From contig NZ_JBJXCY010000003.1 in the NCBI RefSeq assembly GCF_046159835.1, positions 1 through 64,000 on the forward strand: DNA of 64,000 bases. Reading direction: 5' to 3'. Source of the DNA: JACKJK01 sp046159835. GTDB lineage: Bacteria; Pseudomonadota; Alphaproteobacteria; Rhizobiales; Tepidamorphaceae. A model generated the notes under the pieces. It did not search any database. It was given only the letters and a program-made list of their open reading frames with translations, and was not told the origin of the DNA. The first letter of the stretch is position 1. Each line of letters starts with the position of its first letter. Below are positions 1-8,503 of this stretch, piece after piece. Both the position numbers and the translations under genes were made by a program.

Positions 1-1821
1 AGACCAAACAGGCCCAGGAAGATCATGTATTTGATCGGCCACAGCCGTTCGTGCAGGCCCCAGGGCAGCTTGTATTGCGGGATCTTGAAATACTGACCGA
101 TCTTGTTGGTCAGTTCCTGCAGGGCGCCGAAGGGGCAGAGCCAACCGCAAAAGACGCCGCGTCCCCAGAACAGCAGCGATGCAGCGACCGAGAACCACAA
201 GATGAAGATCAGTGGGTCCATCAGGAATGCGGACCAGGTGAAGTCGCTCATCGCCGCGTTGAAGAAAGCCAGCACGTTGACGACAGAAAGCTGCGCGTTG
301 GCGTGCCAGCCGAGCACGACCAGCGTGACCGTCAGGAATGCGATGCGGAACCAGTAGACGAAGCGCTCGCTTCGCGTGACCTGCATCTGGAAGAAGAAGA
401 CGCCGGTCAGAACGATGATCGCGGCGGCAAGGATTCCGGCCTCGTAGCGCTTCTGCCACCAGATGCGTTTCCACAAGTGGCTCAGTTCGCCGGGGTCCGA
501 GGCCGCATCCTGCGCAGCAGCACTGCCGTCATGGGCAGTCTTCGGTGTCTCCGACGGGATCGCTTCGAGGAAGCGGTCGGGAAGATTGTAGCCGAGATCG
601 AAGGTGATGAAGGCTTTGTCGATCGCGCCGACCGCACGTTGCACCAGCAATTGCAGACGGAAGGGATCTGCCGGATCGAAACCGGCATCGGCGGGTATGC
701 GGAACAGATCCAGTTCGGCAAAGGAGGGCGCATCTTCGGGCGCCAGCCGACCGAGGCGGCGGTGCATCTTGTCATGGAAACGGACGGAATTGTCGCCCTG
801 GATCAGCTGAATGCGGTCGAAAATGCCACCGCGCACATAACCGGAACCCTTGAAGGAATAACGCCCGCGGCCAAGGACAAGTATGGCTTGTTCGCCGTCG
901 CCCAGCCATTCGGTGAGATTGGCGTACTCGTCGTCGCCCAGCAGTGTCCGGCCGATCTCCGGCGCGCTGACGAGCGCCATGTGCATGTCGATGAATGTAT
1001 CGCTGTCATCGCCGGGCTCGGGCCGTGCAATGGCGCGCTGATCGCCTGATGCGATAAAGGCCTGATTGACCTGGCCGACATCGAGCTTGAGCGTGCGGAT
1101 CGAGCCGTCGCCTGCAAGCGTCTGCCAGTCGGAGACAGGAACATTATCAGTCTCGAACGGAATGATCCGCTTCCCCGGGCCTTCGGAAACCTTGTCCGCC
1201 TGCAGGCCGCCGAGGCCCAGTTGCCGCGCAACACGCTGCGCGCACGATTGAATCGTCGATGACCATGATTGTGACTGTGGCGCCGGAAACGATATCGAGA
1301 TCATGCGCGGAACCGCTCGATTCCGCCTCCGCCACCAGATCGAGGCCGGTGTATTTTTCGATCACCGCGCGTATCGAGCTTTCCGGGATGCCCACAAGCA
1401 CGATCGGCTCGGAGTGCTTGATCAGCCGTACGCCGGTGATCTTGCCGTCCGGATCTACGCCCATGACCACATGGATAGGTTTGCCCGAATACCCTGTCGT
1501 GGTGACGAAGTCCGAAGTCAGGAAGACGTAGCCGACAACATTGTTGCCCTTGCGGGCTTCATAAACAGGCAGATCAGCTCGCAGATTCCCGAGCGCATCG
1601 GCTTCCGGGACGATGTCCTGAAGCTCGACCTTGTCGATGAAATCGGAGATGAGGGGGGCGGCTGTCGCCTCCGCGGCAAGGCCAAACCAGGCAATGCAGG
1701 AAACCAGAAGGGCGCGGGTAATCTGCGCAATTGCGCAAGCCAGATCTCTAAACGACCCGCGAGGCGAATGCCCCTTGCGATAACTGCGAATGCGGTTGGT
1801 CGAATTTGGTTTCTGCGACAT
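1..1821 (-). pseudogene. nosR: NosR, regulator/electron donor for nitrous oxide reduction; frameshifted, C-terminus outside window
   Basis: NosR is a polytopic membrane flavo-iron-sulfur protein needed for expression and in vivo activity of nitrous oxide reductase. The start at 1821 gives an N-terminal hydrophobic signal followed by a periplasmic FMN-binding domain with the SGAT motif (VSGATVTIM, near residue 180), where the Thr normally carries FMN. At about 1232-1236 the frame breaks: the codons after IVRAA lead into nonsense, but skipping one base (or restoring two) gives VARQLGLGGLQADK, the normal continuation. From there the second frame stays open to base 1, with membrane helices and the motif VFCGWLCPFGAL, typical of the C-terminal NosR/NapH-like part. 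The 4Fe-4S region lies outside the window. The frameshift may be a real inactivation or an assembly error. The rest of the nos cluster presumably lies to the left. Confidence 0.85.
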
Positions 1822-2133
1822 GCGGGTTGATCAGCTTGAGGAAAATTTCTGACCAACAATTATTGTCCGCGCTCTTCGCCTTCTTTGCAGAACTGCAAAC
1901 AAGTTGGAGAAGCTATATAATTCCCTGATAGCGCCCTTGAAGCTTCAAATAATATCCGGGGCGTGGATCGTGAGCGGATGAAAATGGCTCGTTTGGGCGG
2001 GAAGCAGACATCTAACCAGAAGGATCGGTGGTCACAAATTTCCGTGAAGCAAATATGGACATAGTAACTTCCTCGCTGTTGAAATGGTCTCTTTTACCTG
2101 CCACTTTTTCTTCGGACAGAAGGGAAATGTGCG
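1822..2133. other. Divergent intergenic region between nosR and the CBASS operon
   Basis: 312 bases without a credible gene. It must hold the nosR promoter (minus) and probably the CBASS promoter (plus). Besides the dyad at 1884-1899 there is a 12-base palindrome TTGAAGCTTCAA at 1937-1948. The sequence is AT-rich compared with the rest of the window. A purine-rich ribosome binding site (AGAAGGGA, about 2117-2124) precedes the first CBASS gene. No convincing -35/-10 pair was seen. Confidence 0.5.
1884..1899. promoter_or_regulatory. Inverted repeat upstream of nosR, candidate CRP/FNR-family (NnrR/DNR-type) site
   Basis: TTTGCAGAACTGCAAA is a perfect 16-base dyad. It contains the 5-4-5 layout TTGCA-GAAC-TGCAA used by CRP/FNR-family nitrogen-oxide regulators, which recognise TTG and CAA outer triplets. 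Its centre lies about 70 bases upstream of the nosR start, which fits a site near -41.5 of a transcript with a short leader. The family assignment is inferred from shape and location only. Confidence 0.45.
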
Positions 2134-3369
2134 ATGACGGTCACGATCACGAAGCAAGCGGAAGCATATTTGGAAGCTCTGGCGAAGACGCTTGAGATCC
2201 CACCAGCGCGTTACGAACAGGCGGAGAGGAGCTACAAGTCGCTCGGCAAGTGGCTTCATCGCGATGATTCCACCGTCAAGAACTATGGCCCCGACGTCTT
2301 CGTGCAAGGATCTTTCCGCCTCGGCACGGTCATCAAGCCTGAGTCTGATGGAGAAGAGTACGATGTGGATTGTGCCTGTTCACTGACAAAACTGACAAAG
2401 TCTAGTCTGTCCCAAGCTCGACTCAAAGAGCTCTTGGGAGAAGAAATTAAGGCCTATCGCGAGAGCAAGGGCATCCAAAAGGAGGTCCACGAGGGGCGTC
2501 GATGCTGGCGCTTGGAATATGCTGACGGCGCACAGTTCCACATGGATATCGTGCCGTGCATTCCGAACGCACAAGCTCAGCGATTGTTGCTTGAGTCTCG
2601 TAATCTCGACGCACGCTTTGCCGACACAGCGATCGCCATCACCGACAACGAACTTCCTGAGTTTTACGAAATCACTGAAGACTGGCCCCGTTCAAACCCT
2701 CGCGGATACGCGAAATGGTTCAAGTCCAGGATGGGAGATGCCTTCATCCGGCGGCGCCAGCAGGTGCTTAATGAAATGCGCGCAGAAGGCGTTACGGCCA
2801 GCGTTGAGGATATCCCGACGAACCGTGTTCGAACACCTTTGCAGTCTGCCATCATGATTCTCAAGCGGCACCGCGACATAATGTTTGCGGATGACCCGAC
2901 CGACAAACCGATATCGATCGTCATCTCATCGCTGGCGGCTCACGCCTACGAAGGTGAGGATACGATTGGCTTGGCACTGCTGTCCATCTTGAGTCGTATG
3001 GAGAACGCCATCGAACACGATGGTGCGAAATACATCATCCGAAATCCAACCGACGCCCTCGAAAACTTCGCCGACAAGTGGGAGGATCATCCCGAACGCG
3101 CCCAGGCTTTTTTTCGTTGGCTAGCGCAGGCTCGGGAAGACTTCTCGTCTGCAGGGCGGTTGGTAGAATACCGTCGGATGTCGAGTGTCTTGGCAAGCCG
3201 CATGGGACGGGACATCACCGATCAAGCAAGCGATGCCGCTTTGCAGCCGACACGCCTTGGCAGTGCTGGGCTCCTCGGCAAGGCGACGGCAGCGTCAGGC
3301 ACCGCAGCTCCAAGCGTCTCGTTCGCGGATGAACCTCGCACGCCGAAGAAACCTGACGGTTTTGCATGA
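2134..3369 (+). CDS. CBASS CD-NTase (cGAS/DncV-like nucleotidyltransferase)
   Basis: Predicted 411-residue signal synthase of a type II CBASS anti-phage system, expected to make a cyclic di- or trinucleotide on infection. The nucleotidyltransferase signature is clear: GS at residues 59-60 in VQGSFRLGT, the paired acids D77 and D79 in EEYDVDC, and a third acid D138 in FHMDIVP. An all-helical OAS1-like C-terminal half follows. The last about 40 residues are low-complexity (Ala, Pro, Lys) and end in KKPDGFA, a flexible tail with a small last residue, as expected for a protein whose C-terminus is activated and conjugated by Cap2. The stop overlaps the cap2 start by four bases, so the two are probably translationally coupled. 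The nucleotide product and clade cannot be told from sequence alone. Confidence 0.92.
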   Translation: MTVTITKQAEAYLEALAKTLEIPPARYEQAERSYKSLGKWLHRDDSTVKNYGPDVFVQGSFRLGTVIKPESDGEEYDVDCACSLTKLTKSSLSQARLKELLGEEIKAYRESKGIQKEVHEGRRCWRLEYADGAQFHMDIVPCIPNAQAQRLLLESRNLDARFADTAIAITDNELPEFYEITEDWPRSNPRGYAKWFKSRMGDAFIRRRQQVLNEMRAEGVTASVEDIPTNRVRTPLQSAIMILKRHRDIMFADDPTDKPISIVISSLAAHAYEGEDTIGLALLSILSRMENAIEHDGAKYIIRNPTDALENFADKWEDHPERAQAFFRWLAQAREDFSSAGRLVEYRRMSSVLASRMGRDITDQASDAALQPTRLGSAGLLGKATAASGTAAPSVSFADEPRTPKKPDGFA

Positions 3370-5111
3370 CTTGGTGGGTCTTTCAAAACTCGCGGCTCGT
3401 GATGGAAAAGGCGGCGCTCGCCGATCTCGAAGGGTGCGTGGATTGGTTGCGAGTCACCAGCTGGCAGGCCGACAGCGAGTTGGCGATGTGCGTGACTTTT
3501 TCGATCGCACATGGGGAAAGAGAGCTTGGCTTTCGGATGCGGTATCCGAGCGTCTTTCCCGACTCGCCACCCATGATCTTCACCGAAGATCAATCACGGA
3601 TTTCATTGCATCAGTACGGTCCGGATGGCGAACTTTGCCTCGAGCACCGACCCGACAACTGGCATCCATCGGTTACGGGAGCAGACATGGTGGCCAGCTG
3701 CCAACGTTTGCTGGTCGAAGAGCAACCCGGTACTGGAGAAACCGTTCACGCCCGTACGGCGCATGTAAGCTCTCTAGGTCGAGATTTGCGTTCGAAATCT
3801 TGCAGGCTGCTTCTAAGCGAAAAAGACCTGCACGCTTTGAATAGATTGCCGGAACGCACCAAAAATACGTTTAGCTTCTCCGAAAGCAAAGCCGCATCCG
3901 TCTATATTGCATCGATTGAGCAGATCGGGCCAAAGGACGAACCCCTTTGGATCAGCGATCTGACATTACCTACGGGAGACGGTCCCGACGCGGGGACGGT
4001 GATTAGAGTGCCCGAAGCCGTTGCCAGCGGCGTGCGTTCGGTCGATGAGCTGAGGCCTCTGCTTGACAAGGCGGAGCTCCGAGAACTCCTCGGTGAGATA
4101 ATTGAAACGGACGCTCTTACCCATTTGCTGATCGGGGATGGACGTGACTGGACTCTATTCTGGATCTTCGGAAAGGCCGCGGAACGTAAGATCATCAACT
4201 ACACGACAGTTGTCGTGCCCCGGGATGGGCAGCGTCTGCCAGACCAGTTCGAGGTTCTTTGCGGGAAAAAGGCGGGGATTGTGGGGTGCGGCTCGATAGG
4301 ATCGAAGATTGCCGCCAGCCTTTGCCGAACAGGTGTCGGCAAGTTCGTTCTCGTCGACGAGGATATTCTCTTTCCCGGAAACGTGGTCCGCAACGAACTC
4401 GATTTGAAGTGCGCCGGAATCCACAAGGCGTCAGGTCTCCGAGAACGTCTTAGAAACCTTGCCCCCGGCACCGATGTTCGGACCTTCCGAATGAGCCTTG
4501 GTGGTCAAGAAAGCGCCGCAAGCATGGCCGGTGCGTTGGAAGCACTTGGCGAGTGCGATGTGTTGATTGATGCTACCGCATCGCCCGAAGCGTTCAACAT
4601 GATCGCATCCATCGCGACCCGTCGGAAAGTTCCGATGGTCTGGGCGGAGGTGTTTTCAGGCGGGATAGGTGGTTTGATCGCCCGTGCGCGGCCGGACTGG
4701 GATCCCACTCCCCTCGCTGCATGCGGACAGATCGAAATCTGGTGCAAAGACCAAGGTGTTACGTGGATCAAACCAGAAAACCCGGGGCGCTATGAAGGGC
4801 GGTCGCAGGGCGGAGTTCAACTCATTGCCGATGACGCAGATGTGTCGGTCGTTTCCGCACACGCGTCGCGCTATGCAATTGATATCCTGGTGCGACCGGA
4901 GGCCAGCATCTTTCCGATGTCAGCTTACCTGATCGGATTGTCTTCAGAATGGCTGTTCGATCAACCTTTTGACACCAGACCGATCGACCTGCAGCCTGAT
5001 GGTGACTGGGGTGAGACAATGGACGTTACGGACCCCAAAACAGCATTGAAGATTTTCATGGAGCATTTGCCGCCCAAGGAAGAACCCGATGCAATTAATG
5101 TTGCCGAATGA
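3366..5111 (+). CDS. cap2: Cap2, E2-E1 ubiquitin-transferase-like fusion of type II CBASS
   Basis: 581 residues that join an N-terminal E2-like domain to a C-terminal ThiF/E1-like adenylation domain. In known systems Cap2 adenylates the C-terminus of the CD-NTase and conjugates it to targets, which primes signal synthesis. The E2 half (about 1-150) has the conserved context DGELCLEHRPDNWHPS with candidate catalytic Cys91. The E1 half has the nucleotide loop GIVGCGSIGSK (307-312 is GCGSIG), then VDEDILFPGNVVRNEL with acidic and Asn/Arg residues typical of the fold. The last cysteines are Cys453 and Cys460 (AACGQIEIWC); one of these is the likely E1 thioester residue, but I cannot tell which. 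It starts inside the end of the CD-NTase gene and its end overlaps cap3 by 23 bases. Confidence 0.9.
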   Translation: MTWWVFQNSRLVMEKAALADLEGCVDWLRVTSWQADSELAMCVTFSIAHGERELGFRMRYPSVFPDSPPMIFTEDQSRISLHQYGPDGELCLEHRPDNWHPSVTGADMVASCQRLLVEEQPGTGETVHARTAHVSSLGRDLRSKSCRLLLSEKDLHALNRLPERTKNTFSFSESKAASVYIASIEQIGPKDEPLWISDLTLPTGDGPDAGTVIRVPEAVASGVRSVDELRPLLDKAELRELLGEIIETDALTHLLIGDGRDWTLFWIFGKAAERKIINYTTVVVPRDGQRLPDQFEVLCGKKAGIVGCGSIGSKIAASLCRTGVGKFVLVDEDILFPGNVVRNELDLKCAGIHKASGLRERLRNLAPGTDVRTFRMSLGGQESAASMAGALEALGECDVLIDATASPEAFNMIASIATRRKVPMVWAEVFSGGIGGLIARARPDWDPTPLAACGQIEIWCKDQGVTWIKPENPGRYEGRSQGGVQLIADDADVSVVSAHASRYAIDILVRPEASIFPMSAYLIGLSSEWLFDQPFDTRPIDLQPDGDWGETMDVTDPKTALKIFMEHLPPKEEPDAINVAE

Positions 5112-5577
5112 CGTCGTACGCACTATGCGGCGGCACCTCTTTCGTGCCGGTCGGCGTGAAATCGGTGGGATGGTGATGGGTGAAGACCTGGGCAATCAGA
5201 GGTTTCGGGTCGTCGAATTTTCGGTCGACACCAACAGCGGCACGAGTACCAGTTTTCATAGAAATGCGGAAGAACATGAACAGGCCCTGTCTGCATTCTT
5301 CGAGAAGACAGGATCAGATTATACGAGGTTCAACTATCTGGGCGAATGGCACAGCCATCCAAGCTTCAGCGTGCAGCCAAGCCTGCAGGACTCGCACGCA
5401 ATGCAGGATTTGGTTGATGGGACCGGTGGTGTGAACTTCGCCATTCTCTTCATATCGCGGCTCAAATGGTATTGTCGGTTTGATTGCAGCGCGCACCTTT
5501 TCGTTCAAGGCCATGCACCAACTGTCGTTGATGTCGCCATGAGCCCTCGGTCCACATACAGTATGGAAATGGACTGA
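5089..5577 (+). CDS. cap3: Cap3, JAB/JAMM isopeptidase of type II CBASS
   Basis: 162 residues with a full JAMM zinc-protease signature: Glu24 in REIGG, then HSHPSFSVQPSLQD with His88, His90 and Asp101, matching HxHPx6SxxD. In characterised type II CBASS, Cap3 cleaves the bond that Cap2 forms at the C-terminus of the CD-NTase and so antagonises priming. A good ribosome binding site (AAGGAAG) sits inside the end of cap2 just before this start, and the 23-base overlap implies coupled translation. The length is normal for a single-domain Cap3. Assignment rests on the motif plus operon context. Confidence 0.92.
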   Translation: MQLMLPNDVVRTMRRHLFRAGRREIGGMVMGEDLGNQRFRVVEFSVDTNSGTSTSFHRNAEEHEQALSAFFEKTGSDYTRFNYLGEWHSHPSFSVQPSLQDSHAMQDLVDGTGGVNFAILFISRLKWYCRFDCSAHLFVQGHAPTVVDVAMSPRSTYSMEMD

Positions 5578-5578
5578 C

Positions 5579-6685
5579 TTGCTAAAGCGCCTTCTCGAAA
5601 ACTTCGCCCTCAAAGCGATTGATTGGTGGTTCCGCGTCAAATCGATTGAGCGGTTCATGATCGGCGGCTCACTCGCGCTGATCACCTCTGTTTATGCCGG
5701 TCCGCGGCTAATAGAAGTCATACTGAGAGCGGCCTTGGGCGCTGTTCCGGAAGGTTTTCTGAGGGCGCAACGCACCTTGGACTTGGTCGATGGATGGATC
5801 CTAGCAATCTGTACCGTGCTCCTGCTCGTAGGAGTTGGTCTCGCGGTGTCACGATATCGTTCTGATGCAAAGGTGCGATCAAAGAAGCGCAACGTCGTCA
5901 TCGAAGCGCGGGGCTTGCGGGATGACGATGGCAATCCGCTGGCCGACGCAGTTGCAAACGATCATGAAGGTGCCGTTACGCCAATCATACTGGACCTACG
6001 CAACCGACTAGACGGGCAGGTCATCAAACCCGAGAACGCAATAGCGGATATAGCCGCCGCGCACCGCTCCGTTTTGCAACACAAGAAAGATGGCGATCGT
6101 GCAAGCATCACAACGATCTACGGCGGGCTGACTTCTGTGCCTTACACGTTCCTGACCGGGGTACTACTCGATGACGAGGGTGAGATTCTTACCTACGATT
6201 GGGACCGAGCACAGGAGGCTTGGCGGAAGATCGACGGCGAAGACGACGGCATCAGCTTTTCGGTGGATGATTTCAGGTCGGTGACAGAAGCGGAGGTGGT
6301 AGTTGCGCTCGGCTTCTCCTATCCGGTTACGGATGATGATCTGGCGACCACTTTCAACCTTCCAATCGTCCGATTAACACTCGAGAGCATGTCATCCGAC
6401 GCGCATTGGTCACAGAAAAAACAGCGTCGGCTGGGGCAGGAATTCTTCGAAGCCGCCAAGCGCTTGAGCGCGAACGGCGTGAAGCGAATTCATCTGGTGT
6501 TGGCTGCCCCGAACAGCGTCGTGTTCACGTTCGGCAGGCGCTACGACAAACGAAACCTGCCAGAGTTGGTCGTCTACCAATACCAGCGCGGAGAGGTTCC
6601 AGCCTACCCGTGGGGTGTGCTGATGCCGGTTGCCGGGATCGAGCGGCCACGGGTGCTCTATTCAGAGGCTGTTGGTTCACTATGA
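5579..6685 (+). CDS. CBASS effector with two transmembrane helices and a SAVED sensor domain (Cap14-like)
   Basis: 368 residues read from a TTG start that follows the cap3 stop after one base; an ATG at 5657 would remove the amphipathic first 26 residues. Two hydrophobic helices lie at about 26-45 and 72-91. The soluble C-terminal part carries the SAVED hallmark near its end, HLVLAAPNSVVFTFGR (305-320), followed by ELVVYQYQ. SAVED domains bind cyclic nucleotides made by the CD-NTase. In 2TM-SAVED effectors binding is thought to oligomerise the protein and damage the inner membrane, causing abortive infection. It is the last gene of the operon and is followed by a hairpin at 6748-6769. Membrane disruption is inferred from the domain layout. 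Confidence 0.85.
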   Translation: MLKRLLENFALKAIDWWFRVKSIERFMIGGSLALITSVYAGPRLIEVILRAALGAVPEGFLRAQRTLDLVDGWILAICTVLLLVGVGLAVSRYRSDAKVRSKKRNVVIEARGLRDDDGNPLADAVANDHEGAVTPIILDLRNRLDGQVIKPENAIADIAAAHRSVLQHKKDGDRASITTIYGGLTSVPYTFLTGVLLDDEGEILTYDWDRAQEAWRKIDGEDDGISFSVDDFRSVTEAEVVVALGFSYPVTDDDLATTFNLPIVRLTLESMSSDAHWSQKKQRRLGQEFFEAAKRLSANGVKRIHLVLAAPNSVVFTFGRRYDKRNLPELVVYQYQRGEVPAYPWGVLMPVAGIERPRVLYSEAVGSL

Positions 6686-6747
6686 GTTTCCATGGCGTTG
6701 TTCGTCTGCCAGAACGTTTTTGTAGACACATCGTTAGAGTCCAGTTT

Positions 6748-6769
6748 GGGCCGGTGTTTCCACCGGCCC
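6748..6769. terminator. Hairpin between the CBASS operon and the integrase pseudogene
   Basis: GGGCCGGTG and CACCGGCCC form a perfect 9-bp stem around TTTC. It lies between convergent units and could stop transcription from both. No strong T-run follows on either strand, so termination strength is uncertain. Confidence 0.55.
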
Positions 6770-6775
6770 GACAAT

Positions 6776-7387
6776 TTAGATTTCGACGCTCTCTGAGATT
6801 GAAAGGGCGTGCTCTAGGTCAACGCCAAGGTAACGGACGGCGCTGTCCATCTTCGTGTGAACGAGCAAGAGCTGCACCGCGCGGTGGTTACCGGTCTTCT
6901 TGTAAATTTGCGCAACTTTGGTTCGCCGCATCGAGTGCGTTCCATAAGCGCTCGGTTATAGTCCGATTGAGCACACCCAGTCTTTCAGAAGGCGCGCCTA
7001 CTGGCGCGTTGAGATGTGCGGTCGGTCATGGAAACGCCCCTGCCATAGATATTGATGACCTGACATAAGCGGATGTGAGATCCAATCGGCGAGCGATTGG
7101 CGGGTTCCGTCGGTGATCTCGAAGCGCACGGGTGTTTTGGTCTTGGTCTGCAAGATTGACGCGCGTTCCTTGACTGCTCCGGCAGCATAGATGTCGGCCA
7201 CCTTCAGACGGACGAGATCGCAACCTCTCAGTTTGCTATCGACTGCCATGTTGAACAGGGCAAGGTCGCGGGTAGCACCGGCTAACTCGAGTCGGACGCG
7301 AATGGCCCAAACGTGTTTGGGAAGCAATGGTCTTTTCTGACCGACTATGCGCCCGTAGTTCCAAGCCCTCCGTGAAGGGATGACCAT
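6776..7387 (-). pseudogene. Tyrosine recombinase (phage-type integrase) with two nonsense codons
   Basis: The frame from 7387 encodes 129 residues of a small alphaproteobacterial tyrosine recombinase: RIVGQKRPLLPKHVWAIR, then DSKLRGCDLVRLKV with the box I Arg, and LQTKTKTPVRFEI with the beta-hairpin Lys. It stops at TAG (6998-7000). Reading on in the same frame gives a second stop, TAA (6956-6958), and then the box II part YGTHSMRRTKVAQIYKKTG, LLLVHTK and VRYLGVD with the catalytic His, Arg and Tyr, ending at 6776. So the whole protein is recognisable in one frame but is broken twice. Upstream of the first ATG the frame also shows SNLP, seen at the start of relatives, preceded by a stop. It is probably the relic of the mobility gene that brought in the accessory block. 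Confidence 0.85.
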
Positions 7388-7557
7388 CGGCAGGTTTGAA
7401 GCTCACATAGCGGTTCCTCCGAACCGATCCCTCCACACCACACCGCTCAAGACATTCGAGCAGCATAGACTATGCCATTATCGGGTGGACCGCTGTGTCC
7501 AGATGGAGCCCATTCCTATTGAATGCTGCACAGTGCCCGAATGGCCGCTCTTGTGCG

Positions 7558-7809
7558 TCAGCCGCTTGCCATACCAGCAATCATCGCGCCAAGCGCGACA
7601 AGGTGGACAACCATCAGCGCCTTGTCGTTCCATAGCGCTCCGACGGCAAACCAACCCACGACACCGACAAGAAACAGGTAGAGGTTCCAAGGTGTCCAGC
7701 TAAGCCCCGTCGCGGTGTATCCCAAAATCTGAAGGGCGGATGCGCCCCACTTGACCGTGAAGATAAGACGTCCCCGCGGTGCTGCAAGAGCCAAGGCATC
7801 AGACTGCAC
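7558..7809 (-). CDS. Small membrane protein of unknown function
   Basis: 83 residues from a GTG start that overlaps the end of the upstream SDR gene by 11 bases, so the pair is probably co-translated. It has an N-terminal cytosolic segment, then about two to three hydrophobic helices (GASALQILGYTATGL, LYLFLVGVVGWFAVGALW, LMVVHLVALGAMIAGM). The pattern KWGAS..QILGY..TG....PWN..LF resembles small conserved alphaproteobacterial proteins carried as an uncharacterised domain family (possibly DUF6552). No catalytic motif is visible. I do not assign a function. Confidence 0.7.
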   Translation of the reverse strand: MQSDALALAAPRGRLIFTVKWGASALQILGYTATGLSWTPWNLYLFLVGVVGWFAVGALWNDKALMVVHLVALGAMIAGMASG

Positions 7810-8503
7810 GGGTCAACCCTCCGTCGATACGCAGGTTTTGTCCCGTCATGTAGCCACCATCTTCCGAGGCGAGCCAAGAGATCAGAGAAGATACCTCCGA
7901 AGCGGAACCGTACCGTCTCATGGGAATACGCGCTTTGCGGTCTTCTGTTTCGGGCAGGCTGTCTATGAAGCCGGGCAGGACGTTGTTCATGCGAATGTTC
8001 TCTGACGCATATTTGTCCGAATAGAGCTTCGTGAATGCGGCGAGCCCGGCCCGAAAGACTCCCGACGTTGGAAAAAGAGGGTCGGGTTCGAATGCGGCAA
8101 AGGTCGAGACGTTGATGATTGCCCCACCGCCCTGCTCCTGCATCAATGGGGTGACAAGCCGTGTCGGACGGATGACGTTCATCAGGTAGACTTCCATGCC
8201 TTGATGCCAGTCGTCGTCGCTGATTTCGAGAACCGGTCCCTTAGGGCCGTGGCCAGCAGAGTTCACCAAGACATCGATACGGCCCCAACGATCATTCGCA
8301 CCATCGACCAAGGCGTTCAGCGCTCCACCATCAAGGTTGGAGCCCGTCACGCCAAATCCGCCCAGTTCGCCGCCGAGCGCCTCTCCCTTACCGGACGAGG
8401 ACAGGATGCCGACTTTGAACCCATCTTCTGCCAATTTACGGGCTGCATCCGCACCCATTCCGCTGCCGCCAGCTGTAATCAGCGCTACTTTTTCTACTGC
8501 CAT
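7799..8503 (-). CDS. Short-chain dehydrogenase/reductase family protein with atypical active site
   Basis: 234 residues from the ATG at 8503, chosen because AAAGGG lies about nine bases upstream; an ATG at 8512 is also possible. The Rossmann motif is TAGGSGMG and the NSAG motif (VLVNSAG) is present. The catalytic Ser lies in NVSTFAAF, but where classical SDRs have YxxxK this protein reads PTSGVFRAGLAAF, so the Tyr is Thr/Ser and the Lys is Arg. Many close relatives share the stretch KLYSDKYASENIRMNNVLPGF, so this is a real subfamily and not decay. Substrate unknown. It is divergent from a LysR-type regulator, which likely controls it, and overlaps the small membrane protein downstream. Confidence 0.85.
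   Translation of the reverse strand: MAVEKVALITAGGSGMGADAARKLAEDGFKVGILSSSGKGEALGGELGGFGVTGSNLDGGALNALVDGANDRWGRIDVLVNSAGHGPKGPVLEISDDDWHQGMEVYLMNVIRPTRLVTPLMQEQGGGAIINVSTFAAFEPDPLFPTSGVFRAGLAAFTKLYSDKYASENIRMNNVLPGFIDSLPETEDRKARIPMRRYGSASEVSSLISWLASEDGGYMTGQNLRIDGGLTRAV

Noticed and set aside
1937..1948. TTGAAGCTTCAA as an FNR site
   Set aside because: The half-sites are separated by two bases instead of four, so it does not fit the family layout.
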